64,000 bases of DNA, taken from Cyclospora cayetanensis. Lineage: Eukaryota > Apicomplexa > Conoidasida > Eucoccidiorida > Eimeriidae. Positions 37,364 through 50,518 of the stretch are shown piece after piece (position 1 is the stretch's first letter; every line of letters starts with the position of its first letter). The stretch covers positions 97,461 through 161,460 of the forward strand of contig NW_020312764.1 of the NCBI RefSeq assembly GCF_002999335.1. Direction: 5' to 3'. Under the pieces are notes generated by a model, which was not told the origin of the DNA, did no database searches, and saw only the letters and a program-made list of their open reading frames with translations. The position numbers and the translations under genes are program-made.

Positions 37364-40300
37364 ATGGCTAGCGGAGTAGCCACAGTTAAGGAGGTTATTT
37401 CTGGCGACACTCTGGTGTTGGTCGGCGCTCCGAAGGGTGAGAGGTCTCGTGAAGGGCCCCCTCGGGGCACCTGGCTTGCCGCTTGCCGGCTATTCTTGCC
37501 TTCTTTCATGGACGCTGTGGCGTTCATGGGGTGTCCAGCTCTGCACACGATTGCCTACTTGAATTTCCGCCTCCGAGTGTAGCGTCGCCGGCTGTGCACG
37601 CCTCACTTCCGCGCCACAACGCGTGCTAGACAAGCGGCGAAAAGAGGGGGGATGCTGTGCGCTGTGCGTTCTGCTGTACCCTCAGGAGGACCTCCGCCGG
37701 AGAAACGTGTGGGCCTCTCTTCTGTGATTGCGCCACGCGTGGCTTTGAAATCTCTGACGCACGAAAGCTCCGACGAGCCCTACGGGTGGCCTGCTCGGGA
37801 GTTCATGCGCAGCCGCCTCGTTGGACAGCAGGTCCAGTTTAAGGTGGAATACGCCTTCAATGGAAAGGAATATGCATGCGTTATGCTCAAAGGCGAAAAC
37901 GTCGCCTGTGAGCTCCTCAGACGGGGTCTCGCCAAACTCCGGGATAGCAGGAATCCGCCGAATGCGCATGACCTCGAGGGTGCGTGTGTCGATGTTTTTG
38001 TGGATAGGGAGAGACACATGCATGCATGCATGCATGTGTGTGTCTCTCCCTCTCTTGGCGCTTTTAGTGAACGCAGCGCTCTCTTCCGAAGCCTCTGGTG
38101 CAGCCTGTTTCTTTCTCCTCTCGGAGGCCTTCCTCAAAGGCTTCGCGCATTCTTTCCCCAATTCGTGACGCACTCTGTCGGTGGCTTGCGCGCGCAGAGC
38201 TGGAGCGGTGCGAGGCAGAGGCGAAATCAAAGCAGCTCGGTCTCTTCTCTGCAGATCCAGGGTCGTCTACGGTTCGCCAAATCACCTGGGCAGTGGGGGA
38301 TGCCTCATTTGTGTCAGCCTTCGCCGAGAAGCATCGCGGAGAGCAGCTACCAGCCATAGTCGAGTATATCAGAGACGGAGGCAACATGCGGGTAGCCATC
38401 CGCCTCTCGCCAGAGGGCGCCTCTCCCGCTTCTTACGCATATTGTGCTGTCTCCCTCTCGGGGTTGCAGTGCCCTGGCACCAAGAGAGACGCGGATGGAA
38501 ATACTAGTCCCGAGCCGTTTGCAGGTGGGCAAGCCGTTTCGCTTCGCCTGCAATTTCTTCGCATTTTTCCCACTGCGCTCCTCTGCAGGAAAGCAGCCCT
38601 TTTTTCGTGCTTCCTTTCCGTGGATGCCCCCACCTTTTCGCTCGGTCCCTCTGCGCGTTCCTGCATGCACCCGTAAAATATGTGCATCTGTATGATCGTT
38701 TCTCTCCCTCTCTCTCGCTCACTCTCTCTCTACACGTAGGGCTACCCTGTCGAAGATCCTCGCGTTGCACCCACTGTGAGCGTGTTTTTTGCTCCAGCAG
38801 AGGCGCGTTTCTTCGTGGAGATCCGCCTACTGAACCGCGATGTGATGGTGCGCATCGAGGGCAACGATGACTTTGGGAATATTCTAGGAACCATTATTCA
38901 CCCGAACGGGGAGATCGGCCTCCTGCTCTTATCTAACGGTTTTGCGAGAATCAACAATGCAACGGCGCAGCTCACCGAGGCTCCAGCCAAGCTCCGGCAG
39001 GCCATGAAGGATGCACAAACCAACAGACTCCGACGGTGGAAGGTACACGCAACGCCAACCCCTCCCTTCCCCCGGCAGTTGTATCTAGCTGCCCCGTCCT
39101 TCTGCTTTCCCTTCTGCTCAAAGTGCCGCGTTCAGCGGGCTGCTTTTCCTTTGCATCGTATTTTTAGACTTCCCCCCAAATGCTTCTGCTCCCTCCGTGC
39201 CGCTCCAAAAAGCGCTGTGTCCCCTCATCTACCCAGAGAGCAGACTAAAATCGGCAGCTGGATCTGTTTCTTCCCCTCCGCACACACCGACAACCCAGCG
39301 CACCCTGCCAGCGCTCCTCTCCCTTCGCGGCGGCACCAGATATTTCGTATGTGTTGAAGGGCTTCGCATTGAGAAACTGCAAGGCGTGGCTGCTGTAGCC
39401 TGGCGTGCCTGTTCCCTCAGGACATAGCGACCCCCTCAAGCAGCGATTCCATGGAGAAAGTGTACGCTGCAACTGTAGAGGAAGTGGTGAGTGGCGATTC
39501 AGTGGTTCTGCTGCTGCCCAGCGGGGAGTCTCGCCGCGTCTTCTTCGCCTCTCTTCGCTGCCTTCGACCTGGCAACGCGAATAAGGCGCAATCTCGAGAG
39601 GACGAGGCTATAGCGCTGGAGGCCAAGGAACTTGTTCGGAAAAAGACCATTGGGAAGACTGTAAAGGTGACTACTCCTCGCAGCACGACAACGCGTCACC
39701 TTTCAACTCTTCTTCCTGCGCTTCCGGCCCTCTCTCCGAGTTGCCAATCTTCTACTGGCCCCTATCTCCGCTCCTCTTTGTGCAGGTCGACGTGTCTGTC
39801 TGTCTGTCTGTCTGTCTATTGGCATGTCTATCTATCTGTTAATCTGTCTTTCTATCTGTTAATCTGTCTTTCTATCTGTTAATCTGTCTTTCTATCTGTT
39901 AATCTGTCTTTCTATCTGTTAATCTGTCTTTCTATCTGTTAATCTGTCTGTCTGTCTGTTAATCTGTCTATCTGTTAATCTGTCTGTCTGTCTGTTGGCA
40001 TGTCTTTCTATCTGTTAATCTGTCTGTCTGTCTGCTGGCATGTCTGTCTATCTGTTAATCTGTCTGTCTATCTGTGAATCTGTCTTTCTGACTGTTAGTC
40101 TGTCTGTCTAACTGTGAATCTGTCTTTCTGACTGTGTGTCTGTCGCACCTTCCCACCCTTCGTGCGTTGCCTTCTTCATTAGCGCTCGGTTACTGTTTCT
40201 CTTCATGTGTAATTTGTCTGTGTTTGAAGGTCTTCTTGGAGTACGTGCGGGCTCCTCTTGCCAGTGCCGTCGGGGGAGCTTCTCCGCCGGCTAGCGACAG

Positions 40301-42611
40301 CAAGGGCAACATGCATTTCGTTTCTTTGTACATTGGTTCTCCCAAGCTGTTGGGCATCCCAGAAGACCTAGAGGTCGACGCAAAGATATCGCCTGAGCGG
40401 AGAGGACAGAATGTGTCGGAATTGCTGCTTCAAGCAGGCCTTGCCAGGACGGTTCCTCATAGGGCTGAGGACGACCAGGCAGAGGTGAGCGCATGCCCGC
40501 CGCGTGTGTACACCTCGTAAAGGTCTTGTGCAACAGTGCATCTGTGGCGACTAAGGGGAAGCGCATTGGTAGCAGCGCCGGAGGACGAGCGATCCTTTTC
40601 TTTGGTTGAACGTGCAGAGTGCCCCGATGTTTTTTGCACCTGAAAGGAGAAAAGGCCCTTTTCTCCTTTCAGGGCGGACTTTTAGAAGTGAAATTTCCGT
40701 GTAGTTACTGCGTGTCTCCGGCCCTCCCGGCACATGCCCAAGTGCCTCCATCTCCCCTGTCTGCGCCACTCTCGATGTCTGACTTTGCAGCGGTACGATC
40801 AGTACCAGGCCTTGGAGAAGGAGGCGCAGGCGGCAAAGCGCGGCTGCTTTGCGCCTCCCACCGCAATCAAAGTGGTCAGAATCGTCGACCTGGTGGGCCC
40901 TGCGAACACGCAACGGGCTATTGCGCATCTGCAACAACTGCAGAGGCATTCGCAGGTCGATGCGATCGTTGAAAGCGCATTTAACGCCGCACGATTCAAG
41001 CTTAGAATCCCCTCGGTACGGTGTTGCAGCTGTAGATCGGGTTGTTTTGGGTGCTCCCCGTCTTCTGCTGTGAGCCCTAGCCTCTGTGCCGCTCCTTCTC
41101 AGTCACAAGGGGCGGCTCTCGGAATGTTGTGCGGCGAGCCATTTTTCTTGTTTGCATCATTATGGATGGCTCTCGGCATCGGGACATCTATTGATCTATA
41201 TCTACATGTATGCATATGCATATATATATATACATGTATACATATATATATATACATATGTGCCGCTTCCCCCCCGTTTTCGCCTTCAGCAAAGCCTCTG
41301 CCTCTCCTTCGTCTTGTCGGGAATTCGGTGCCCCCAGACGGCGCGTCCAGCGATTGTGGGAGGCCCCAAAGAGCGCAAGGCGGAGCCTTTCGGGACAGAG
41401 GCTCTCCAGTTCACGCGAGAACGGGTGCTGCAGCGAGACATCCAGGTGCAAGTGGAGCAGTGCGATCGGGGCGGTAATTTCATAGGGTCTCTCTTCTATG
41501 GCCCCAAAAGAACCAATCTGGCTGCTGAGCTGCTGGAGGCCGGTCTAGCGCAAACAGTCGAGTTCTCGCTCGCGAGAGCTGCCTGCAAGGATGTGCTGGA
41601 AGCCGCGGAGGCAAAGGCCAAGGCGGCGCGAAAGAATCTTTGGGGCCTTCCTGGGGCGCTCGACGAGGAAGCGGATCAAGAAGAACAATTCATGGAAAAA
41701 ACTCTCAAGGGGGTTGTCGTCTCGCACGTCCAGAGCTGTAATTGCTTCTATATTCAGGTGCATGAAGCGCCGGGGGCCCACCACGCCATGAGGCTTAGCG
41801 TGCCTCGAAGTCAACCCATTCGCGTAGACGTCCATGTATACCTCCGTAGACATCGTGCATGCATATGCATGCATCTACTTACATGCATGTATTTGCGGGC
41901 GTTTATTCGTATATACGCCTATATATATATATATATCTTCGCATACACGCGTATGTATGTAATATGTATACCGATGTACACACCCATACAGGTCTCCATA
42001 AAGCGGTACTTCTATGCATACACACATACATGCACGCATCCAATTATACATATATATATTGATAGATGCGTATTCATGTACCTATATGTATTTACATGCA
42101 TACATTCATGCGCATAGATACGTATATATATATATGTATATACGTATATAGGTGCGCAAAAGTAGAGGGGCCCTCAGGCTCAACGGGATGCCTAAGCACA
42201 GGGACGCTGTCCATACCACGCATCACTTTTCCCGAAATTTTAGCCTGCAACTGTCGCTGATGCCTATGGATGGCGTTGCGTCAGCCTGCGCCACTTCTGC
42301 CTCCGCGTCCTCAGGATGAGGGCACTGAAGAACTCGGCACCATCGCCTCCGAAATCGAGCAGCTCGTTGGAAGCCCTCCAAGCGCAGACGCAACCTTCAC
42401 CCCCGCAGGTCTCCCGAGAAAGGGCGAAGTCATCCTAGGGCAGCATGCGGAAGATGGCAATGTTCGTAATAATCTTAAGAAGTTGCACTCTCCCGCTGAC
42501 CTCCTAAAGTGCCCCTTTCAAGCAACCTTTCTACAGCTATCAGCACGTCTATATAGATATATATATATATCTACATACAGTCTTGCTGTATGGGCCTTAT
42601 AGGGAAGTTGG

Positions 42612-42658
<47 letters not shown>

Positions 42659-43999
42659 GTGTGTATATGTACATACATACGTGCACATATGTATGTATAT
42701 ATATCTCTAGGAGGTGCTTTCTCATCACTTCACGCACTGCGCACATCCATCCAAGCGTTTGCGCCCTTTGCTGTGTGGTCTTACACTTTTTTTTGTATCG
42801 ATCGACCCCTGCCGTTCTTGCATTCTCTTCTTCTCTCACTCTTTCGCTTGCAGTGGTATCGAGCTCGCGTGGAGAACCGCGAAGGTCAGCGTGTCTCAGT
42901 GCTCTACATCGATTATGGGCAGAAGGAGTCTCTTCCAATCGAGAGAATGCGCCGCTGTCCAGCAGCCATTGGTCCTGCAGCAATCCCTCCTCAGGCCACG
43001 CTTTGCGTTCTCTCCGGTACGATAGCTGTGGCTGCAGAATTTGCGGTAACCTTCGTTCCCGAGCTTCTTGGCGTTTGAGGTTATTCGCGGATTTATAGCT
43101 ATCGGTTTTCTAGCTTTTCTGTTAGCAGTGCGTCCCGTGCCCCTTTGTTTCTCAGGGTTGCTGCCTCCTCCGGATCTCGAGTTCGAGGCTGCGGAGGCTC
43201 TGCAGAGTTTGACAGCCGAAGGAACCTTCCACTGCCTTATTGAGGGCCTTGATAACGAGAAGAGACGTAGATGCGTCCTGACTGCAGAGGCAGACTACGC
43301 AGAGAAACGTAGGACTTCGCACTTCTCACTGAGCAGCGAGTTGACAGGGTTGTCTAGGGGTATAGAGGGATGACGAACGAATAGAGAGGTTTTTTTTGAA
43401 TGTCTATTGAAGCGACCATAGGTTTGCATTGAAGGGGGAGCGAGAGGGAGCTGACAAGGCAACTTCGGACTCCCTGCAGCGCTGCTCAGGCAGACAGATG
43501 CTGGTTCATAAGCGCGTCTAATGCAGGTGGTGGCGAGGAATCGAAGGAGGCTCTATAAAAATCACGCACATGCCAGCGAGCGCCTTGCCTCGTTAAAGGG
43601 ATGTACATACATGATTCTCTTAGTTGTCGATTGGTTTGGTTGCTTTCCTAGAAGCCAGATCTCTCGGAACGTCAGTTTCTTCGGCTGGGCAGTGCTTCTG
43701 TATTGCGAGACAGCATCCGCCTGATTCGCTGGCCCAGCAACTCGCTTCGGCTCTGCCTCCCTTCCGTCTCTGCAGGTCCTTCGGTGAACGAGAAGCTCCT
43801 GTCCATGGGCTTGGCCTTATTCGATAGGAAAAGCAACTGCAAATTTGCTTCCCGTTTCGCTGCCGAGGAGCAGAGCGCCCGCAAGGCACACCTGAATGTT
43901 TGGAGATACGGGGATATTGGTGCTGAGGATGATGATGAGGACTACCCTACATTGGCCACCAACAAGTGCGCTCCTCATTTTGCAGTCATATATACATAG
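37364..43999 (+). CDS. SND1: Tudor-SN (SND1/p100) homologue, twelve exons
   Basis: Tudor-SN is an RNA-binding protein of four tandem staphylococcal-nuclease-like (SN) domains, a Tudor domain and a split fifth SN fold. It is linked to splicing, stress granules and RNA decay. Exons: 37364-37436, 37686-37979, 38198-38524, about 38756-39042, 39421-39666, 40230-40484, 40791-41015, 41290-41757, 42315-42461, 42854-43016, 43156-43308 and 43776-43999 (953 aa). SN1 starts MASGVATVKEVISGDTLVLV, and SN3 starts VYAATVEEVVSGDSVVLL after the exon-5 acceptor. SN4 contains TEALQFTRERVLQRDIQVQV and GNFIGSLFYG. The Tudor core is WYRARVENREGQRVSVLYID followed by YGQKESLP. The end ARKAHLNVWRYGDIGAEDDD is the family's C-terminus. 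Exon 4 may start at 38,740 or 38,756, and phase favours the latter. The last residues may be revised if another intron begins near 43,965. Confidence 0.92.
39788..40140. repeat. TCTG/TCTA/TTAA tetranucleotide and 20-24-bp tandem array
   Basis: About 350 bp of Tudor-SN intron 5 is made of TCTG and TCTA units. They are arranged in a higher-order period, AATCTGTCTTTCTATCTGTT, repeated almost perfectly about six times between 39,841 and 39,950. It decays toward the 3' side. The acceptor of exon 6 follows at 40,229. Confidence 0.9.
40639..40673. repeat. Perfect 16-bp inverted repeat with 3-nt loop in intron
   Basis: CCTGAAAGGAGAAAAG (40,639-40,654) pairs exactly with 40,658-40,673, loop GCC. It lies in Tudor-SN intron 6. 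It is a second example, after 927-988, of a perfect foldback inside an intron in this window. Confidence 0.85.
41205..41262. repeat. TATA/CATA microsatellite in intron 7
   Basis: Alternating TATA and ACATGTATAC units in the Tudor-SN intron before the exon at 41,290. Non-coding. Confidence 0.75.
41840..42155. repeat. TATA/GCATGCAT-rich low-complexity intron
   Basis: Intron 8 of Tudor-SN consists largely of degenerate ATGCAT, ATATAT and ACATACA units. Apparent Tyr/Ile-rich frames here are repeat shadows. Confidence 0.7.
42616..42712. repeat. (TA)n microsatellite followed by TATG/CATA units
   Basis: About 35 bp of uninterrupted TA followed by TATGTGTATA-type units in Tudor-SN intron 9. Likely length-polymorphic. 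Confidence 0.85.
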
Positions 44000-45956
44000 A
44001 AACACATATACATCTATATACATTTGCACATGTCAAAACCAATTTCTCTACATGGATTTTTACATCGCTACAAACACCTGCGCTTGTGCGGTTTTATTGC
44101 ATGGATCGCTGTTTTGCGTGGACCTAGACCCGCTTCGTGTGCCTTGTACAGTCTCCATCTTGCTCGTTTTTTTTGTCGGCCACCCTTTTTGCAGTACGCT
44201 TCATTGCGCCCGCTTGTCCTTTTGTCGCTTGCGGGAGGTCTTCGCCGGTGCTGTTGGTGCTGCGCTTCTGCTTGCTTTGCATATTTGATGCGGTGTCTCT
44301 GGCTGGGGGCTTGCCTGGCTTTCGCGTTGTGCGCAAGGCTTCGAATCGGCTCGCTGTGTGCTGCGGGTGGCTGGCTGCAGGAGAGCTCCCGGAAGGAGGT
44401 GAAGGGGGTCTAACAGGAACCTATTTTAGCGCTGCACGACGAAAAAGTGCATCAGTTTGGTGTGGCGTGTGTGCTTGAGGCAGCAGTTCTGCATCCTCGC
44501 GTGCGTTGACGGGTGTTGGATGTGGATGGTACAGGGCTGCACACGAGGAATTAGAGCGGAGCAGAGCTAGGGAAGGCCGCATAGAGCGTCGCTAAGGAGA
44601 CGTTTGATGCTTGATCCGAAACTCGTTGTCTCTGAGCCTTTTGATAGCGCTTGCGTTGTAGGTGCTCCTGCTGATGCTAGAGGGATGCTGTAGCAAGATC
44701 GTGCACTCTTCTGCTCCCCCGCGCCGTAGCGTGGCCTATCCCTGTGTCGCACACGCTACTTGCAATTGGCCCCTACCTGATGCCCCCTATAGTCAGAGAC
44801 AGGCTGTGTAGAACAGTGGCGAAGCAGGGATCAGTGGGAATAGTTGGGCCCAGCAGCAGCTCTTTCCTGTAGAGTCTGAAGGGTGCCAGACGGCGTTGCT
44901 GCTCATGAATGGCTCCATTCCGTACGGCTAAGAGTTGTAGATCTTGATTTCTACGGAGCTAGCGGCAGGCGCCATCCGCGTGTTGCTGTAGGGCTCACTG
45001 AAGGCATTGCGAGGAGCGACTTCAGAAACAACTAACTGATCCACTGGGGGATTGACCGCGTGAGAGGAAGCAATCTGACGCGGAGTATTTCTTAAGGAAG
45101 GCTCGAATAATGTTTTCCCCAGCTGTACTTACGGAGCGAATTTCTGTGGTGCTAGTGCGGCCGTCACTGCTGCAATTGCCTCCGAAGGAGGACATCAGCA
45201 ATAGGGAAACTCTAAAGTTTGACACCGCAAAGAGTATCCTGAGACATTGAGCCGTGTGCAGCGGCACTTGCTTGTGCGTTCCTAGCCATGAGTAGCATTG
45301 TTTTAGCCCTCATTGGAGCGTCTGTTCATATGCACGTAACTCAGAGAACCCCAGAGACTTGGAGGGTGTGGCGAGGGGAGTATGAGCTCCCTATGGGTGT
45401 GTTTTTCGAGGAGATGTTGTCTCCATGTTCACAGTGTTGGGAAGGCGGCCAGCAGCAGGCATGGGGAGTTTTCCGTATGGCTCAGAGGAGGCCAAACAAT
45501 AGTTTATAGAGACACTGACGCTGCTGCAACCTTAGGGGCGCAGTGACAAAGCATTGCCGGCTTGCAGCGGGCACCTAAGAAGACTGGACTCGCTCCTGAA
45601 CTCGGTGTGCTGGTTTCCCTAGACGCTGATGAGATGGGGCTTTCTAGGAAGCAGGTAAGAGGGAGGACTCGTGTTCTTGAAATCGAATTGATTCTCATTC
45701 AAGTAAGCATGCATTAAAGGCTATAGCTACGCACTGGCTATATATACATATATCCACAGCCAGTAAGCGAAAGAAAGAAAGTTGGATGCTGGTTCATCTA
45801 TTGGACTGTTTTTGCTCGTACAGCTAAAAATACATCTCTATATTTATGTACACAACGGCGTATGCCCGTAAGCAGGACCTGCTTCCGGAGGATCAAGAAG
45901 CAGAATACGCACAAGCCAATGCATTCGTTGAAAGCGCATTGAATGCAGAAGAAGAG
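44000..45956. other. Intergenic region between convergent genes, no gene seen
   Basis: This lies between the stops of Tudor-SN (+) and the pseudouridine synthase (-). Short frames only, without motifs. Both 3' UTRs must lie here. A small TATA run is present at about 45,739-45,752. Confidence 0.5.
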
Positions 45957-48900
45957 TCAAAAACCCCTCCAGTCCACAGGCCCCTCCGGCAAGTCGACGT
46001 GCATCAGCTCCCTAAGCGCCATTGTGCAGTACACCCCCGGAGGCAGATGCAGCCTTACAACGAGACTGAGATTGCTCGCCTTCCTCTGTTCGTCCACGAT
46101 GACAATGCTGCTTTCATCCGCCCCTCCGCTAATACGACTGGTGCACGAGGGGTCGCCTTCTGCAGCCAGCTCACTTAGCGCCAATGTGCGCGGCTCCTTC
46201 CCCCTGAAATCGCGGATCCTGCTTGCGTCTAGTGGATCGTCAAGGGATATACAGTGCAGCCGCTTTGAAGCTGCAAGGCGATCTGTCTTTTGTTCCTGTT
46301 TTTCCTGTCCATGCTGATGCTCTCCCTCCTCGCCGCGCTGCCTAGCGTCTTCGCCTCTGTCCTGCTGCAGGCGCTGCTGCTGCTGCTCCTCCTCATTCCT
46401 CTTCTCCGCGCGTATCCTTTCCTTGAGCACGTCCACGTCGCTGAGCAGCAGTGCGGCAGGGGGTTCCGCTGCCGCCGTCCCAGAGATGGCGAGCTGCCAG
46501 CTGCACGCAGTTGCGGCAGCGACAATACGGCGAAATCCCCCGGGCAGACTGAAGCGGAGGTTCTCGTGCGTGGCTGCGTTGTCTTCCTGCTGCAGCAGCT
46601 GCACTATTCTGCCCGCCGGAATGCCTCTGAAGGGCCTCCTGCGGTTGTCGCAGCCCCCTCGCTGCTTCTGCTGCTGCCGTCTGCCACCAGCGCCAGTGAC
46701 GGGAGGCTGTAAGAAGTCTTTCACCGTGAGGCCAAGGTGCGTCTTACAAATGTCTTCCAGCGGCTCTTTGAGATACTCAGGTACCGCCGAGCTGCTGCTA
46801 CCCAGGAGCGGCAGCACGACTTCGTGGATGCCCACGGCTGCCGCTTCTGCAGCAGTGCTGACTACTCTTACAGGAGGAACGGACTGCCGCGAACAGGGGA
46901 CCCCTTCGAGGCTCTCGGCGTCCTCCCCAAACTGCAGCAAGTCAGCGGGTGACGCGGCGCAGACGAAAGCCTCGCTGTCTGTCGCATGGAGGCGGCCTTG
47001 TTCGTCGCTCTGCTGGTAACACTCTGGCTTCAATAGACTTCCTTGAGGCTTCTGCAGCACTAGGTCGCCGGGGATGACGCGGCAGCCGTACCGCCGCCAC
47101 CTGTAAGACAGAAGCTGATTGAACACCAGAGCCTGCGCTGCATGCAGGTACATCAGGAGGCTTGCGTGCGGCAGCTGCTGCAGCGCCTCGGCGTAGGAAG
47201 CCCCCCTGAGCAGTGCTTCCAAAAGTCGCTCCTCTAACGATTCGGACCGGCTGCACTGCAGCAGCGGGCCGTCTCGTTCCGGCGTTGCGGATCCGTTGCT
47301 GTTGGTACAGAGGCTAGATGTGGCGATGGTGCCTTCTGCAGCTTCTGAGGTGCCTTCGCCTTGCTGCAGCTGGTCCTGCTTCTTGCGGAGAGCTTCCTGC
47401 ATCTGCTGCTGGTGCTGCTGCAGAGCATCCTGCGCCTCCCTAAGCTTGCTTTTAAGGATCGTCCTGACTGCTGCCGCATAGTCTCTCCGAAGCAGACATG
47501 CGCCAACTGCTGCGGTTGTTGCCTCTTGGGCTCCGAAGCGCTGCAGGCCATAGTAGTTCAGGAAGCCCATGGTCGAAAGAGAGTGCATGCGGTCCGTTAC
47601 AAACGCATGCAGCGCATGCACGGCAGAAACTGGAATGGCACGGGCGCCCTCACCCTCCCTCTTGCTGGTTGTGCAGTTGTCGTCGCTGTTGCCGAGGAGA
47701 GGCCGCACATTGCGAATGACCAGTTGGAAAAAATTGCCCTTGAGCCTCCCCAAGTGCAGGGGTTCGTCCGCATATCCAATGAATTGCAGGCTCAGATTTC
47801 TGTCATAGAAAGCATGCAGCGCGGCTTCTTCCACTTGCTGCCGCGTCGCCTGCAGCACGCAAAAACGCACAGTCGCAGCCGCTTCGGTAGCACGTGCCAG
47901 AAGCAACACCAGAAGCAGCAGGGGCAGCAGCAGCATACTAACGGGGATGCCGCTGAATGTGCCACGCCTCTGCCGCCACAACGCGCGTGTGAACGCGCAT
48001 GCCAGCCCTTGCAGTAAAGGCATGGACGCACGGGGACAGAGAGCAGCAGGTGCTGCAGAAGAAGGACGAAAAGATGTCTAGGAAAAACACCGGAAGGCGA
48101 GAACAGCACCATGTGGCATTCGGAGAAGCAATACGTACGCAGTGCAGGTGCAGAGTATCCCATGAACGTACCCCTCCTCCCCTCCCCCTCCCCCTAGAAT
48201 GGCAGCTACACGACTTCTCGGCGAGTGCTCCTCCCCCGCAAGGGCAGCTGCAGCTGCCACTGAGGCACTGGCTGGAGGCGCACTCTGCCTCAGCCGCGGC
48301 TAGTCGCACTGGCTTCAGCTACGCTATCGCTGCTGAGTGCTGCTGCCTCCTTACACGTTCTATAGAGATGAGTTGGGTGGTGATTGCGCGGCGGTCTTTA
48401 GTTCCTGCGGCACTGAACGAGAAAGGCGGCTTTCCCAAGCAGCGCGAGAGGCAATGCAGCGCAGCTGCAGTGTCTCTATTCTGTTTGTGCAGCAGCACAT
48501 AGCAGTACCGACGGACCTTGCAAGGTGCTGCCTGGTCATGATCGTACTGGGGGAGATCAGTGCCTACTAGAGAGGCGTCGTTGAAGAAGCGTCGTTGACT
48601 CCCGAGAGCGTTCTCTGCAGCTGCTGCGGCTGCCTCGAGAATGCCGCCACTAGCTTTGCATTTCTTGATGCTGCTGCTATCGCCGCTGCTGCTATTTTTC
48701 TTCTCCTGGCTACTTCGGAGAGTCTTCGTAGAGCCGCCGGGAGCCTGCCAAGGACGCTTGCGACGGAGGGATCCCTTCTCGTCGTCGGCATCCGCTGCTT
48801 CCTGTGCTTCCAGCACCTGCTCCTGCAGTTCTTGTCGGTGCTGGTGCAGCTGCTGCCTGGAGACACCATGCCTCTTGAAGAGAAAGACAAGGCACTGAGG

Positions 48901-50476
48901 CTGCAGCGTCAAGCGAACGAGCTGCTGCGGAGGCGCAGCAGCGGCGGCTCGAGCAACTGCAGCAACTGCCCCTGCCACGGCAGCTCCTATCGAGTCGCCT
49001 TCTCGTTGCAGCAGCTTCTGTTGCTCGAGCTGCTCCAGCTGCAGCTGCAGCAGAGCCTGCTGCTGCTGCCTCCAGTTATCCTCGAGAGAGACAAGCGGCA
49101 GACAGGCAGCAGCTGCCTTACCAGCATCGTTAGGCGCTGCAGCAGCCTTCGCGTTGAGCTCGGCAGCGGCAGTCATCGCGTGCTGAAGGAGCCCTACATT
49201 TGTCGGAGACGCCTCTCCACCAGCGAGAACGCCGCAAGCAGCAGCGGCAGTCAAAGAAGCAGCCGAAGAAACGGTGAACGGCAGCAGCCGCCTCACAGCG
49301 TTGTGGCAAGCCTGTCGTTGCTGCTTGTAGAGCGATTCCAACCCTGCTGGAGAGACAGTCCACGTGCTGCCGCCGCCGCTGCTGACAGCTACCGATAAGT
49401 GAGCCTCAATGGCAGCGGCAACCTTCGTGGGTACGCCATCGCAGCTCTCTGCTTCGGCAACGACTGCGTCTGTCGAGCAGCCCTTACTGGGTGCTCCTGC
49501 TCTACTCGCCGGTAAAAGTGCAGCAAGAGCAGCAGCTGCTGCAGCCTGGATCGCTTCCGCTACGTTGCCTAACAGCCACAGCTCAGGCAGAGTGAAAGCC
49601 GTCGCTGCCGCGTCTGCCACACGACTGCTATTATCGCCGACCGGCGCGGCTCTGCTGCCATCAAGGCTGCCTTCCCCGCCGTGCATGCCGTTGTCGTTCC
49701 CCCCTCTGAGATCTGCGTCTGCGACTGTCAGAGGATTCGCGAGGCTTTTCGTGGAATCCATTTTATCGCGGCTGTGTGCAGCGGCGGCGGCGACGAGGGA
49801 GGGAAGGGAGCTGCCGTTCATCGCGGATCGAGGCTCACTGAAGGCATCAAGCATCGGGCAAGCAGCCAGCTGCCGCTCAGCAGCTTCTGCTGCTGTTGCT
49901 GCTGAGGCTGTTGTGTTGCTGAGGTACAAGGCAAGCGTTCTCACGAAGGACTGGATGTTGACGCGATCGCCGACGCTCAGCGCACTTGCTGCTGCACTGG
50001 GTGCTGCCGTTCCAGTGGGTGTCGTTCTTGCAGCCGCAGCTCCTCCAGAGGCGGAAGGCAGAGTGAAGGAAGATCCAATAAGGCCTTCCCCTCTCAGCAG
50101 CCTGTGCTGCTCCTTGCGCCTCCACTGCAGCCGCTCCGCATCGAGCATGGCTGTCAGACGCAAGGGGGAGGATTTGTTGTTGTTGCCGCTGCTGCAGCTG
50201 CTTGGTGGTGATGCTGCTGCTGCTCGCGTTGTGTCGGGGGGAAGCAGGGGGTCTTCGTACACCTGAAAATCCTCAAAAAGGGCCTTAACCGCCCCTCTAA
50301 AACCAACAATGGAGGAAAGCGCCTTCAAGTGACACTCATCAGACGGCAATTCCGCGAACTGCTCCTGCCCAGTGGGCGCTTGCGTCGAGTCGAATCGCGT
50401 CAGATATTCCACAATGCCACACTTCTGAGAGATGGATTCAGGGGAGGCCTCCACACGAGGCTGGAGAAGGAGGGGT

Positions 50477-50518
<42 letters not shown>

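Noticed and set aside
39788..40140. Regularly spaced repeats resembling a CRISPR array
   Set aside because: The units are contiguous tetranucleotide repeats without unique spacers, inside an intron of a eukaryotic gene.
42583..43098. Plus-strand frames starting in the TA repeat
   Set aside because: The N-terminal half is a translated microsatellite. Only the Tudor exon 42,854-43,016 within it is coding.
48595..50266. Long plus-strand frames opposite the PUS7 exon
   Set aside because: They are complements of CAG/GCA-rich codons. The minus-strand frame carries the family motifs.
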